From NCBI GenBank assembly GCA_023079485.1, contig CM041084.1, positions 16,644,609 through 16,708,608 of the forward strand: a stretch of 64,000 bases of DNA, read 5' to 3'. The notes beneath the pieces were generated by a model that saw nothing but the letters and a program-made list of their open reading frames with translations, had not been told where the DNA came from and ran no database searches. Positions 12,345 through 24,300 of this stretch are shown here, in pieces. The stretch comes from Archilochus colubris (Eukaryota; Chordata; Aves; Apodiformes; Trochilidae). The position numbers and the translations under genes were made by a program. Positions within the stretch are counted from its first letter, which is position 1. Each line of letters opens with the position of its first letter.

Positions 12345-15300
12345 GTGCGGGGCTCCTTGAAGAGGGCGGGAGGGACCCCCGGGATGGAGGGCATCGAGGG
12401 CCGCGGCCGGGTCTCCCCGGGGTTCCCATGGGCTGAGGCGGCTCAGCGGAGCTTGGCAAGAGCCGCAGCCTCGCGGGTGCGGAGTCTCCTCACGCCCGGA
12501 CGGAGTGTCCCCCGAGCCGAGGGGCTCGGACACCTGGAAGCCCAGGCACAGGGCATCTGCAGGGGTACATCAGAGCCCCTCATGTCGGGGGACTGAGGGT
12601 GCAAATCTGCTGCTGGCTGTTGTGACATGTAGGTGAATTGCTGCCCTGGCTCTTCTCCCCTTCATCTCCCCTCCACATGCACATGTGTGCATAGGAGACC
12701 CACAGCAGATGAAACATGGCAAAATCTTTTTTTAGCTCTATTTTAAAAACAAGTGTAAGACTATAGGTCTCTCTTTACACAGTCTGGTATTTCTGGGGTT
12801 TAAAATTTATAGCAACATTATATAAGGCTTCACTGGGGTGTCTGTATGTTCCACAGTCAGGATGAGCAAACTGTTGCCTTTGTTAAGAAACTTTCTGCTG
12901 CTGATAAATTGTCATGCTCTAATAACAAGGAAAACTTCACGACCATGCATATTCTCTCTTACTGCACAATACTGAGAGCAACTGACTGTCAGCTGAGGAG
13001 AGCACAGCTCTGATCATTGCATTATTCCTGTAGGAAGCCAGGTATGTTCATGGTTATACTCACAGGTCAGCAGAAGTTGTTTGCAGTTGCCAAGGGTATA
13101 TGGGTTTACCTACATGAAAAGCACCATCAGATCCTTAATGACCACAGTGCACTTTTGAGCCTGGTTTAATGCTGTATCTGAAATATATGAAATATATGAG
13201 GAAAGGTAACTTCTTTTATTCCCCGTTGATGTTAAAAGCTAATGGAAAGCTTGAAGAAGGTAGTTTAAACTTTGTCACATCCATGGGGCTAATCTGAGCA
13301 CTGTGGCTGCTTCAGACACCAGAGCACATGCCAAGCATTGTTACTGATGTCTACTTGGTGAAGTGCTACCTCCTCCAAAGCAGACTCTAGAATGCAGTGG
13401 CAATTCCAGTCCTAGGGCTGAAATTTAACCTGCCTGGTGCCTAGTGCAGTGACACTGTCTACCTTGTCTTGCCTGATTCTGCTCCCAGATATCTTAGAGA
13501 ACTTTGGTATGTTCCACGACAAAAGGTGGAACAAAACCAGAGAAGTCACTGTGGTTAGTCTCCATTTTCTCTGCTTCTGTGCATACTTTTGGTGCCATTA
13601 TTGTAATTGCCATGCCTCCCTTTTGTAAAAGGACCCAGGATATTTGCATTTTCTTTGTCCTAACCAAATCCATATTAATGTAAGACAAGGCTTAGCAAAT
13701 AGTAAGGTCATTTTGCATAGACAGAATGGAGTAATACTGCTCATATGGTGCTGAAAGCAGACATGCTGTATCACTGTGAAGGTCTTACAAAGAGCATCCA
13801 GCTAAACACGACCTGTTTCTCCAAACATCTTCTTATTCTTTGGCCATCTTTAGAGGACCCGGATAAGTCTGTGCTGCCCAGTCTCCAGTACCATTGTCAC
13901 TTCCAGCTAACATGGTGAGTTATGTACACCCTTTATCTCCTAGGCCTTAGGGTTACATCCTCTGTCCCTTTTCATGTGGGTCAGAGGAAAGCAGAATAAA
14001 GGAAATTAAAGCAAAAGCACCAGAGAGTGAAGATGCTGGGGATTTTTGAGACTTGACACAGAGTTCACAGTACTCTTTCAATTTTATCCTCCTTGCAGGC
14101 CTAGTATTGGGTGAAGTCTTGGAGGAAGAGAAGTGTTGTTAGAAGTTTCCCTTTACAAAGTCCTTGAATATATCAAGAATGAATGCTACCTTATGGGCAG
14201 TGCCAGTCACAGATCTGTGTATTCATCTCCTACATGTTGGAGGGAAGCATCCTACATGTTGGAGGGAAGCATCCTACATGTTGGAGGGAAAACAGTGCAC
14301 AGCATTTAACTGAATAATCTCATGAAGAGCACTGTCAGCATGGAAGCACACTGTGAACAAACCCAGGATAACATGAGCTTCTATGTATGAGAGTTTTCAG
14401 ATGAGGACAACTGCTCTGTCAGAAGTTCTCCCCTCTCACTGCTTTTGCAGTGGCCAGCGTGTGGCACCAGGTTACACTTTAGGCCCACTGCAGCAATCAT
14501 GGTTTGGATGAGACCTGCTCTAGACATACTTCTGTTCAAACTGCAAAGGGCATATATGAATGTTCTGCCCATTACAAAGACTGGACCCAGGCCTTCATCA
14601 TCCAGCTTTCTCTTCTCAGAGTGGAAGAATAGCATAATGGAGTCATCAACATCTAGCAGAAATTCCATGTGGTTGGCATCAGGAAGAAGAAAGCCATCCT
14701 TGGTTTCCTTCAAGTCAGTGTACAAGTGAGCATCTGATATTCTGCTCTGCCTGCAACACCTAGCATTCTCTGTGTTTGCCTGAAACTTCATTTTAGACAC
14801 AGGTCAGTGGGTTTCCTGTATTAGTGCAGATAATACCTTGTCCTGTCCCCATCTGCAGCTGAAGTGGTGGGTCTTGGAAATGAGTGAGCATGGTTCTGCA
14901 TAGCGATTCCAGGATAGCATGTCTGCTGGAAAGAAGAGAACAAAGTGTGGTAATCAGACATCTAAGTAAGGGAAATGCATTTATGATTTTCTCAGGAAGA
15001 GCTGCTACTCAAACAGCATGCAGTGAGCACAACTGGGCAAATGCAGGTAAGGATCATGAAGAAACTCTGTAGTTCTGGTCTTTTAAAGAGCTCTGCTAGG
15101 AGATACTGAGACACTCTCAAGAGCTGTGCCCAACCTGTTGTGAAGATGGTGGCTTTCCTGCTATGAAATTTTGTGGATAAGTCCTATGCAGATGTGGCAG
15201 GATCTTTTCTTATAGGTATGCAATTACAGATGTAGCTTTATGGGGAAGAACCAGGGAATTGCCCGTGGTGGTCAGTAACATATAGGCACCAGCAGAAGTC

Positions 15301-18300
15301 CTTCTGAAGGAAATATAAGGATCTCTTAAGTGTACTAGTGAATATGCTCCAGACAGGCTTAGCTGAGCTCTAGGGGTCTGTGGGGCTAATCAAAGTGCTA
15401 AGAGTTGACTCCAGTACTTGGAGTGGGTGCTACGTATTCCCACTCCTCTTTGCAGTGAGATGTGTTCAGCATGTGACCTGGGTGAGGAGGAAAGGAAAAT
15501 ACAGCAGTATTTTTTTTTTTTTTGAAACTTCTTCACTGAAAGGGTTGTCAAACACTGAAACAGGCTGCCTAGTAGGAAGGCAGTCAAATCACCATCCATG
15601 GTGGTGACTGAACAATGTGTAGATGTGGTGCTTAATGAGACCACACCTGGAGTACTGCATACAGCTTTGGAGCCCCCAGCACAGGAAATACATACACCTG
15701 TTGGAGAAGGTCCAGAGAAGGTCCACAAAGATGATCAGAGGGTGGAGAGCCTCTGCTACAAAAACAGGCTGAGAATTGGGGCTGTTCATCCTGGGGAAGA
15801 GAAGGCTCTGTGAAGATCTTCTAGCAGCCTTCCAGTACATTGAAGGGGCTACAGGAAAGCTGGGGTAGGGCTTTTCACTGGAGAGGGCAGTGATAGGACA
15901 AAGGGTAATGGTTTTAAACTGAAAAAGGGTTGATTTAGGTTAGATATTAGGAAAATACTACCCCATGAGGGTAGTAAGATACTGAAATATGTTGCTTCGG
16001 GAGGTTGTTGATGCTCCTTCCCTTGAAGTGTTTATGGCCAGGTTGGATGAGACCCTGTGCAGCCTGATCTAGTGGGAGATATCCCTGCCCATGCAGCGGG
16101 GTTGGATCTGAATGATCTGAATGGTCCCTTCCAACCTGAACCATTCTATGATCCTTCAGTCACTGAGAGACCTCCTCTACTGTTTACCTGACAGAAGCCT
16201 CTATTTTTGTGAGCAGAATAATCTGTTGTTCAGTCTGTTATGTAGTTCCATTTATGTGAGGTGCAGTCTACTTGAATGCTGCTGAAAACCATGCCTGGAA
16301 TCAACCTTCCAAGGTACAGGCACGTGTCAGGGGCTCTAGCTGATTCCCAGCACTGTGTCTGTGTTTGCAGGCTCATCTGCATGAGGCAGATGACAGATAC
16401 TGCCCACCAGCTGCCTGCGAGAACCAGCACAGCCCTTCTGTGAGGATCACACAAACATCATCATCACCTTTTCAGCCGGTATCACCAGCATGACAACTAC
16501 TGTCTGGGAAGCTCCTGCCAGCTGCAGCTGAAGCATCACTTCTCTTGTCCTGGTGAAGATGCTGGAATGCAGACTTGTACTCCCTTTTCCAAGCAGATGA
16601 ACCCATACCTCTGCCAGATTTGCACTGCTGTTTATCAGTACTCAGCATGAGTACTTCTGTCAGATGCAAGACTGGCATCCCAAAAGAAGGAATGCATAGG
16701 ACCTGTTTTGTCTTAATTTGTATTCCTCCGTGTTTTTCTTCTTCCTAATTAATTGACATTAAATCCTTGATTTTTCCTATCAGACCCATCTTTCTGTTGT
16801 TTTCCTTTGAGCACACTCCTCTGCAGCTGCAAACATTTGCATTTGGGCAAAATAATGTGCAGCTGCCATATCTCATACCTGCCAAATCTGGTGAACAAGG
16901 TTGTAGGTGCTCATGCTGTTGCTGTATGCGCCTGCAGTCCACTGCTCTCATCTCCTGGTTACCAGGAGATGGCACTGGCACAGTCAGATGGCCCTGTGCT
17001 CTCGTGTACCCATCAAGATCACACTTTCACTTCCTCACAGTAGGACAATTTCCTGATTTTAGCCTCTGCACCTTGTGTAGCTGCAGATTGTGCCTGAGGA
17101 CTGTCTTGTCCTTGGAGTATGCCCTGAGGATGATGTATCCTTTCCAGGCATAGTAGGGAAATGCAGCACAGGTTTGTATGTGATATGTTTGCACCATGGA
17201 TTAATCCTGGAAGCATGGAGCAGGTGTCTGCAATGCTGACCTTTCCACCACTGTGTGTGGCATGTGAGTGCAAGGAAAGTAATATTGCATCTGTACTTAT
17301 GGGAACATCTGAGTGTTGCTAGTGGGTGTTCCTTGCCTGGGCAATGTAGAAATTTACTTGATTGCTGGCATCTACTAATGTGTAAATATCACTTGCAGTG
17401 TAATTCTTATAATTTTAGACACCTGCGATAGAGGCATCTCCATCTGACATGTTCACTGTGCCTTGCCTTTATATGGTTAATGGAAACCAGGCCACATTTA
17501 GGGCATGTTGCAACTGATCTATTTTGGACTTCTACTTCAGAATTCTTTTGGCAAACAAGATATCCCTTCTGCTTAACTAATATAGTTTATTTTCAGTTGA
17601 GTCTTCTCTTTTGTCCAAGAGCTTTATTACAGTCTCTTTTGCTCTGGCATTGCGAACTGCCAATAGCATTGACTATTATCATGCAGTGAAGGGCCTCTTG
17701 TACCATTAAGTATAAGTTTAGTCATACTACTGCAACACAGATAAAAATGAGGCAAGAAAAAAAGTTGCAAAGGATTTTTAGGCCACATGTTCTTGCCAGC
17801 TGAGCTTTTGACAGCCAAAAGCCGCAAACCAAAATTGAGTAACTGGAGCATAGCTGTTGTGACAAAGTTCTGTAAGGCCCTTTAGGGCAGAGATAGTGGA
17901 AAGCTGGTTCATCGTGTGAGTAAGCTTCACTGCAGTCAGTAGCTGTTGTTACTGCCAGCAAGTCAGGCAGTGACTGGCTGAAGGCAATGGTCCTTTAATT
18001 TGTGCTTAAAAATAAGCTTTACCTTATGCCTCTTTATGATTTACTTTATGTCTCTTTATGAAGCCCTAACCAGGGCTTCAGTTAACCTTTTTTGCTCTAA
18101 TAGTTTATTTTGTGAGTGTGAGAAAAGCCCAGATTCCCAGGATGGGGGCCTTCGAGCCCCAGTAACCCTGCCTTAGTAGAGTCTGTATTCTCCCTGTCAA
18201 TACATATGTGATGGCTGGAATAATTAAAAAGGAACTGTTACTGGTACCTGAACATCAGCCACTGAGAACTGGAGTAGAAGTGGTTTTGGTAAAAAGTGGT

Positions 18301-21300
18301 TTGGTGATATATCCTCGACTACAGGATTCACTCTCCCTTGCAGTTGGTGAGGCAGTTCCCTGGGCTGACCTTTAAATGTTGCAATTGGACTTTTCCTCAC
18401 CTGTCTGAAGGTTATTTCTTATTACCTTTTTCACTGAGCAGGAGGCTCAAAAGGCCTAGAAGGGCATTGTTTAATGCTGTTACTTAAGTTCAAGTTTAAA
18501 GTCAAGATAATCTCTTTGTGAAGTTACTGGGAGAGGCAGACATGTACACAGCACATTTGGCAGTAAATGCAATGCCTGTTAGTACTATGTAGCAGTTTCC
18601 TAGGGGACTGCATTTAGATTTTAGCTTTTCTGGTGTTACAAGAATATTGTGCTCATTACTTACTACATTTATACTATTTTTATTGATAACTGATAACTGT
18701 ATTGCAGCATTAGCCTGGAGCCCTGTTCTCACATGTGATCCCAGCATGTAAGAAACCATATTGATGCAGGACAAGAGGATGAAGTCCCTCTCAGAAAATT
18801 TACAGGGAGATCAACCTACCAAGAAACAAGTAACAGTAGTCAACATGGTAGCCTCAATATGCCAGCTTTCATTGGCTGTTTTTCTAGGTAGCTATTCTTT
18901 ACTTGGACAGGCAAGGGCTGCCCTTTTCCTCACAGGCTTTCCATCTTCTTTGAAGATTCAGCTTCTAGCATGTGTTGCAACCAGTGCCTTTAGCTAGTGG
19001 CCCCTAATTCTCATATTGGAAGAAAGAGCAAATAGTCTTTCCATACCCACTTGCTTTACAACACCTGTAATACAGCAATTTATTGGGTTCTTATTTTTCC
19101 TCCAGGTCTGAGAAGTCCTACTTACTTTCTCATGTAGTAACAGTATCATACATAAGATTTTCCTTGATGCCCTTTTGCGAACTATTTGAGTTCTTACTTG
19201 CCCTTTTTTGAGGTGGAGAACCAGAACTGCATGCTGTAAAGATGCTCTATTGATTAATATAATGTCATAATGCTACATTATCTTCTGTTGTGTACTTCTG
19301 ATTAGTTGTAGCATTTTATTTGCCATTTTGACCTCTGTGGGCATTGAACTGATGTTTATATGGCTCTGTAGACCAATATGTTTATCTAGAAGTACTAGCT
19401 CAACATTGTTTTCAAATAGTATTGGTAATCTACAAGTAAAACATTTGATATAAAAAACTCTGCGTTTTTTTTCCAGTGGGTGCCTCATTTCACCTTTGAG
19501 TTTCTTTTTGCCATTTTATTGCTACTACTCATTATCATGGACTCCTTTTGCAGCTCTTTGCAATTGACCCTTATTTTTACAACCCTTAATAGCTTAGTGT
19601 TCTCAGAAAATTTTAGTACTTTGTTTTATCACCTCTACAGTGGAAATTGGTCATTTACTCTTTACTGTATTTGAACATGTACACAAGAATGATTAATCTG
19701 TTATTGAACTCCATTGATGATTAATCTGTGCCCTGAAGCATGGGACTTGATTACAATTTTTATAATGTCTACAACTATAAATCTTGTTTCTTATAAAATT
19801 GAAAACCTTGTGGCCCCACGAAGGGACTACAAAGATAGTAGAAGAACTGGCTTTCTAACCATTACTTGAATTTAGTGAAACTTTTCACAAACTTACTAAA
19901 ATATGAATGCCTCTGAAGAGATCACCCAGCAAGCTGGAAAATTACTTTTCTTGGACAATAACTGATCATTTCTATTTCAGGAGAAAATGAAGTTCCGTCT
20001 GAAGATGCCCTAATACTACAGCTGCAGCTTGCCAAAGGGCATGAAAAATTTACTGAAATGCTAAAAAGCCAACAGCAGATCATTGTTGATTTGCAGCAAA
20101 AACTTGCTGAACAGCAGCACATACTGGTTGGCCAGCAACGGGAGATTCTTGAGCAGCAAAGAAAAATGTATGAGCAAATGGATCTGATCAAAGTCCAGTA
20201 TGGCATGCTTTTTGATACAGTGAAACAAATGTCATTTCAGAGTTTGCAAGAAGATATTCAAAATTATTTTGAAACTCATCTTCAAGGACTTCAGAACCAG
20301 GTCAGAAATCATCTCCAGAAGTCATATTCAGTGCATAAAGTAGAAGTGGATGCGAAAGTGATAAGTGCTGGGGAGTCTTTGCTGGACTGTGGCCTTTGTG
20401 AAAATGATGAATTTTGCAATTTCCAAAAGACACCATCACAATGTGAAAAATGCACATTGTGTCCTGCTGGTTTTTTTCAAATGGCCGAGTGTTCTGCAAA
20501 CTCTGATCGGATTTGCCAGGTGAAATATAATTCTGTATCTTTCAGTTAATGCTTATGAACTATTTTGTTGTACATATGGGGATAGCATTCTGGAAATAAC
20601 TATTTGGAGAGCTGGAAAGATCCAGTTTGAAGCATGTGTTTTACTGAATGGATCTATGGCACTTCAAAGTCTGCCTGAAGTTTTTTGTGGGTTTCTCTTT
20701 ACAATTTCCTGCTTCTAATGGGGTATTGGTTTGTGCCTGTTGGGTGTGACGCTTTCCCAAACCTCACAGCTGGCAGAATTTTGATTTTTTTCATTGTGGT
20801 ACAAAAAGACATCCTAAAGCATGTATACTTATGCATGCTGGGTTTTTTTTTTATTTAATCTTAGTCCACTGCAGGAATTCTATGCATCTCTGAAAAGGAG
20901 AGGAAAACTTTACTGGCCAAACCTTGAGGTCAGATACTTATTTATAAGTTTAAAAACAAAAATTATCAGTTTAAACAAATATAAGAGCTAGTTCCAGGTT
21001 AAACATAGTGTACAAGCATATAAAAATATAGTGAGTGTCTTGTTTCAAGCAGTGTCCTGTTTGCCAAGTGTTGCCCCCAGTTCTTAGATTATTATGAGCT
21101 GGAACAGTGCGTGACCTAATCCTAAAACACTGAGGAGAGAACCTGAAAGAGTCTTCTGAGTTCCCTCTCTGCTAGTCTCAGATTTCTTTAATGCTATCAT
21201 TTAAATGTAGATGTAGCCTGTTATTATTTCCCCTCTGCCTTCTGCAGGGTGAAAGGAGGGCTCATTGACAGGAAATACTACTTTATCATTTACCTTTCTT

Positions 21301-24300
21301 GTGTTTTTCAGTTAGCACCTTCCTTGTAGACTGAATGTCTTTAAGAGCCTTTCCTAAAAAATATCCTTAAGAAGAATGGAATGATGCATCAGTCTCAGGG
21401 CTGTGGTAGTGTTTTACAGATCATGTATTGTAATGTTTTAGTTGTAGAATCAATCCATTTAGCTCATCATTTGCACACTACTTGTTTTCTGTGGACACCA
21501 TGCACTCTTTTTTAATAACTTGTTAAAACAGGTGACAAATCCAAACCACGTTGTCTTGCTCCAACGTGCTTATGAGATCAGTCCCCTCTCTGTCTCCACA
21601 CATGCCTTTTACTGGGAGATGGGTATCACAGAGCCTGAAGAAGTGCCTGTTTCAAATTGAAGTTGTTGCATTAAAGTGTTACAATATGGTCTTTGTGATT
21701 TACAGGACAGAGATGAATGCACTGAATCTCCAAGCATCTGTGGAGAGAGGATAAAGTGCTTGAATACTCCAGGTAAGTTAATATTCTCTGGTAATTAAAG
21801 AATGAAAATAATTAGAGCTCCAGGAGCAGGCCACAGAGATAGAAAAGGACTCAGGCCTGAATGTTTTACCCAGCTTGCTGGAATCAGAGGGGTTGAAAAA
21901 CACTCAGCTGTAAGTTGATAGCAGTTCTTCTGGACAGTGGGATATTTAGGATGTAATATCCTCGAGGAGCATTGGATGGTCCATTTTACTTTATTTTTGT
22001 AGGGTTTTATTTGCTTTGATTTTAATTTCCACTTATGACCTGACTTTCATTGTTGTTCATGCTAGTGCAAATGGGATCAAAATCCACATTATTCCTAATG
22101 GAGAAAAATAGTTGTAATTTTCCTTCTGCTGCACTGGGATAGATACTTGATGTGATCTAATGAAGGTGCTTATAAGGCCTCCCTCCATCAGTCTTATTTT
22201 CCTTTAACTAAATAGTTCTATTTAGCAACAATATTGTCAGATACTGAGAAAATACTGAACAGTTTCTACTACCATTGGGGGGGACAGAATTTTACAGACA
22301 TTTAAGAACAGAGTTGACAGGAATTCTGCACTGCAGACTTTGCCTTCATTAATTCTCATGGCAGACACACAAAAGCAAAACTAAGAGACATACTGAGCAA
22401 TTTGTATCCAGGTACTGGATTTCTTTCTACTTGTCTGATTTCTGGTTGGCCAAAAAACCTTGAAAGGAACTCTGTGATCAAATAGAGCATTTTGCTAGTT
22501 GTGACCTCTGCCTGAAGGCTCCCAGTCAAATAACCAAGGGAGGGCTTCATTAGGTCTTACATTTTTCCTGCTCTAGACTTCTGACTTGTAAAAAGAAGAT
22601 GCCTGTCTGAGGGACAGGGGCTTCTTTTCAGGTGATTCTGAGTGATTTTGTACTATTCCTGCCCTTCCACTGGGGGAGACAAAGGGAACTGCTCCGAGGA
22701 AAGAATTAAAAGGGGACATAGGCTCCTTACTTCCTCTGGGCTGGAATTGTGGCGAGTTGGGTAGTATTACTACAAATACTACAGTAAGCTGGAAATTACT
22801 AGAGGAAGTGTTGCTTTATGAGGCAAGTGCTGTAAAGGACGTGCCATCAGTCTTACAAAAGAGGAAGCAAGACACTTTTAGACAGCTTAAGTGTTTAGCA
22901 GTTGGAGACAAGACAGCTTAGGGCACAGAATTTGAGACAGAGCATTGGAAAGGTGTAAGACATTGTCTCCTCTTAAGAGGCTGTGTTTGTTTGAGTTGGT
23001 GCTTTTGTGGAAGAAAGCCACAAGGCCCCAGCTCTAAGAAAGGAGAGGCACCGATGTGGTAATCATTTGGTGTTCCTCTAGTCCGTGGCTTGGAAGAGGG
23101 AAGGTTGTAAGGAATTTATCCAGCTGTGGGGGGACCCAGACAGAGAGTGGTCTACACAACTTCTGGACAGTAAGTGAGGGCAAAACGCTGCCAAGTAAAT
23201 AGATGGATAGTGGGGGGGTGTCAGACCATAGAAAGGCAGTAGCAATGTCTTTGGAAGGAAGGAAAGGACTCTTCTCTTGCTTCCTTCTCTCCTGGTTTTA
23301 ATGGTGGCTTGTAAAGACATGAAAGCAAACTACTTCCCGTCACCTGGATCAGGAATCAACATCCTGTCAAAGCCATCCCTGTCTGTCACAAAAGAGAGAG
23401 CGATCTTTTTATTTTTTATTGGAGAGGACTGCTACTTTCAGCCTGTCTGTTCATTATAGCTCATTATCTTATAGAAGTGCAATTAACTTGTCAAAAGGGA
23501 GGCTGAAACTCAATGTCTGTTTTGGGTAATGGAGGGGAGATGAGGATTTAATCTGACATATGAGTTCCAGATGTTGTATGTGGTTTCTTGAGCTGCACGC
23601 AAAGGTTGTTGCATCTCTAGCAACTCATGTTCACTGTGCAGTGTGAAGGGAGACAGAACAAACAACAATAAAGAAACAGGCAACTAGGAGTCTCTCTTTC
23701 TTCACTCTTCTACTTTCCTCTACATCATACCTTCTTCCTCTGATCCTTTTCCTTGCTTTCATCTAGGATGGAAGTTGGTATTTGATTAGAGGCTAGTCAT
23801 TTAGGAACAATGATGGTTGGAGGTACTTAATCAGTAAAAATAGAATGTTGTCAGTAAAAATAGAAATGTTGTCAGGCAGCAAAAGAGCGGTATAAACTTG
23901 GTATTTATTTAAAAATCCTTATATATACATTAATATATTTTAAAGAAGCAAATAATATAAGTAGTATTTCTAGGCACTACTGCAGATCTCTGCTGTGTGA
24001 ATCAGCTGCATTTTTGTACTCAATAGCAGCTCATCAAGTATTTCTTAGCGATGGGGAGCCATTGAAGTGAAAAGTTTCAGAAGCAGAATGATTTAAAAAG
24101 GGTCATGAGAACAGGTACACCATGGTTAAAACCAATTAACAAAAGGAAAGTTCACCTGGGATTTTTTTTTATTCCCCTTAGAATGTTCTTAGTTGAAAAA
24201 ACGGGATCTTACTTATTTGACTTCTGTTTCTTATAAAAAAAGCCAGACACTTTCAGGGGGAACAAATTGCTAAGTTTCTCTTGACTTTTATTTAAATAGA

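Larger units (their letters stand above)
11255..12560 (+). promoter_or_regulatory. CpG island promoter of the multidomain gene
   Basis: A sharp rise in GC and CpG over AT-rich flanks covers the first coding exon and about 550 bp upstream. I see no clear TATA box. Several GC-box-like G/C runs are present. This is the usual form of a vertebrate CpG-island promoter. The start site cannot be fixed from sequence. A good 3' splice site just before the ATG suggests the start lies further up, in a noncoding exon within the island. Confidence 0.7.
12345..19980 (+). other. Intron 1 of the multidomain gene
   Basis: A 7636-bp GT-AG intron, phase 1. It holds the nested CR1 pair and the 22-bp tandem repeat. 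A stretch at about 14.4-17.3 kb is richer in GC than its flanks and has several minus-strand open frames that I cannot assign to a gene. Confidence 0.75.

Noticed and set aside
11375..12596. Long open frames in the CpG island, including 339 codons on the minus strand and 391 codons on the plus strand
   Set aside because: Very GC-rich DNA has few stop codons in any frame. Only the frame starting at 11801 has a signal peptide and joins in phase to the downstream exons.
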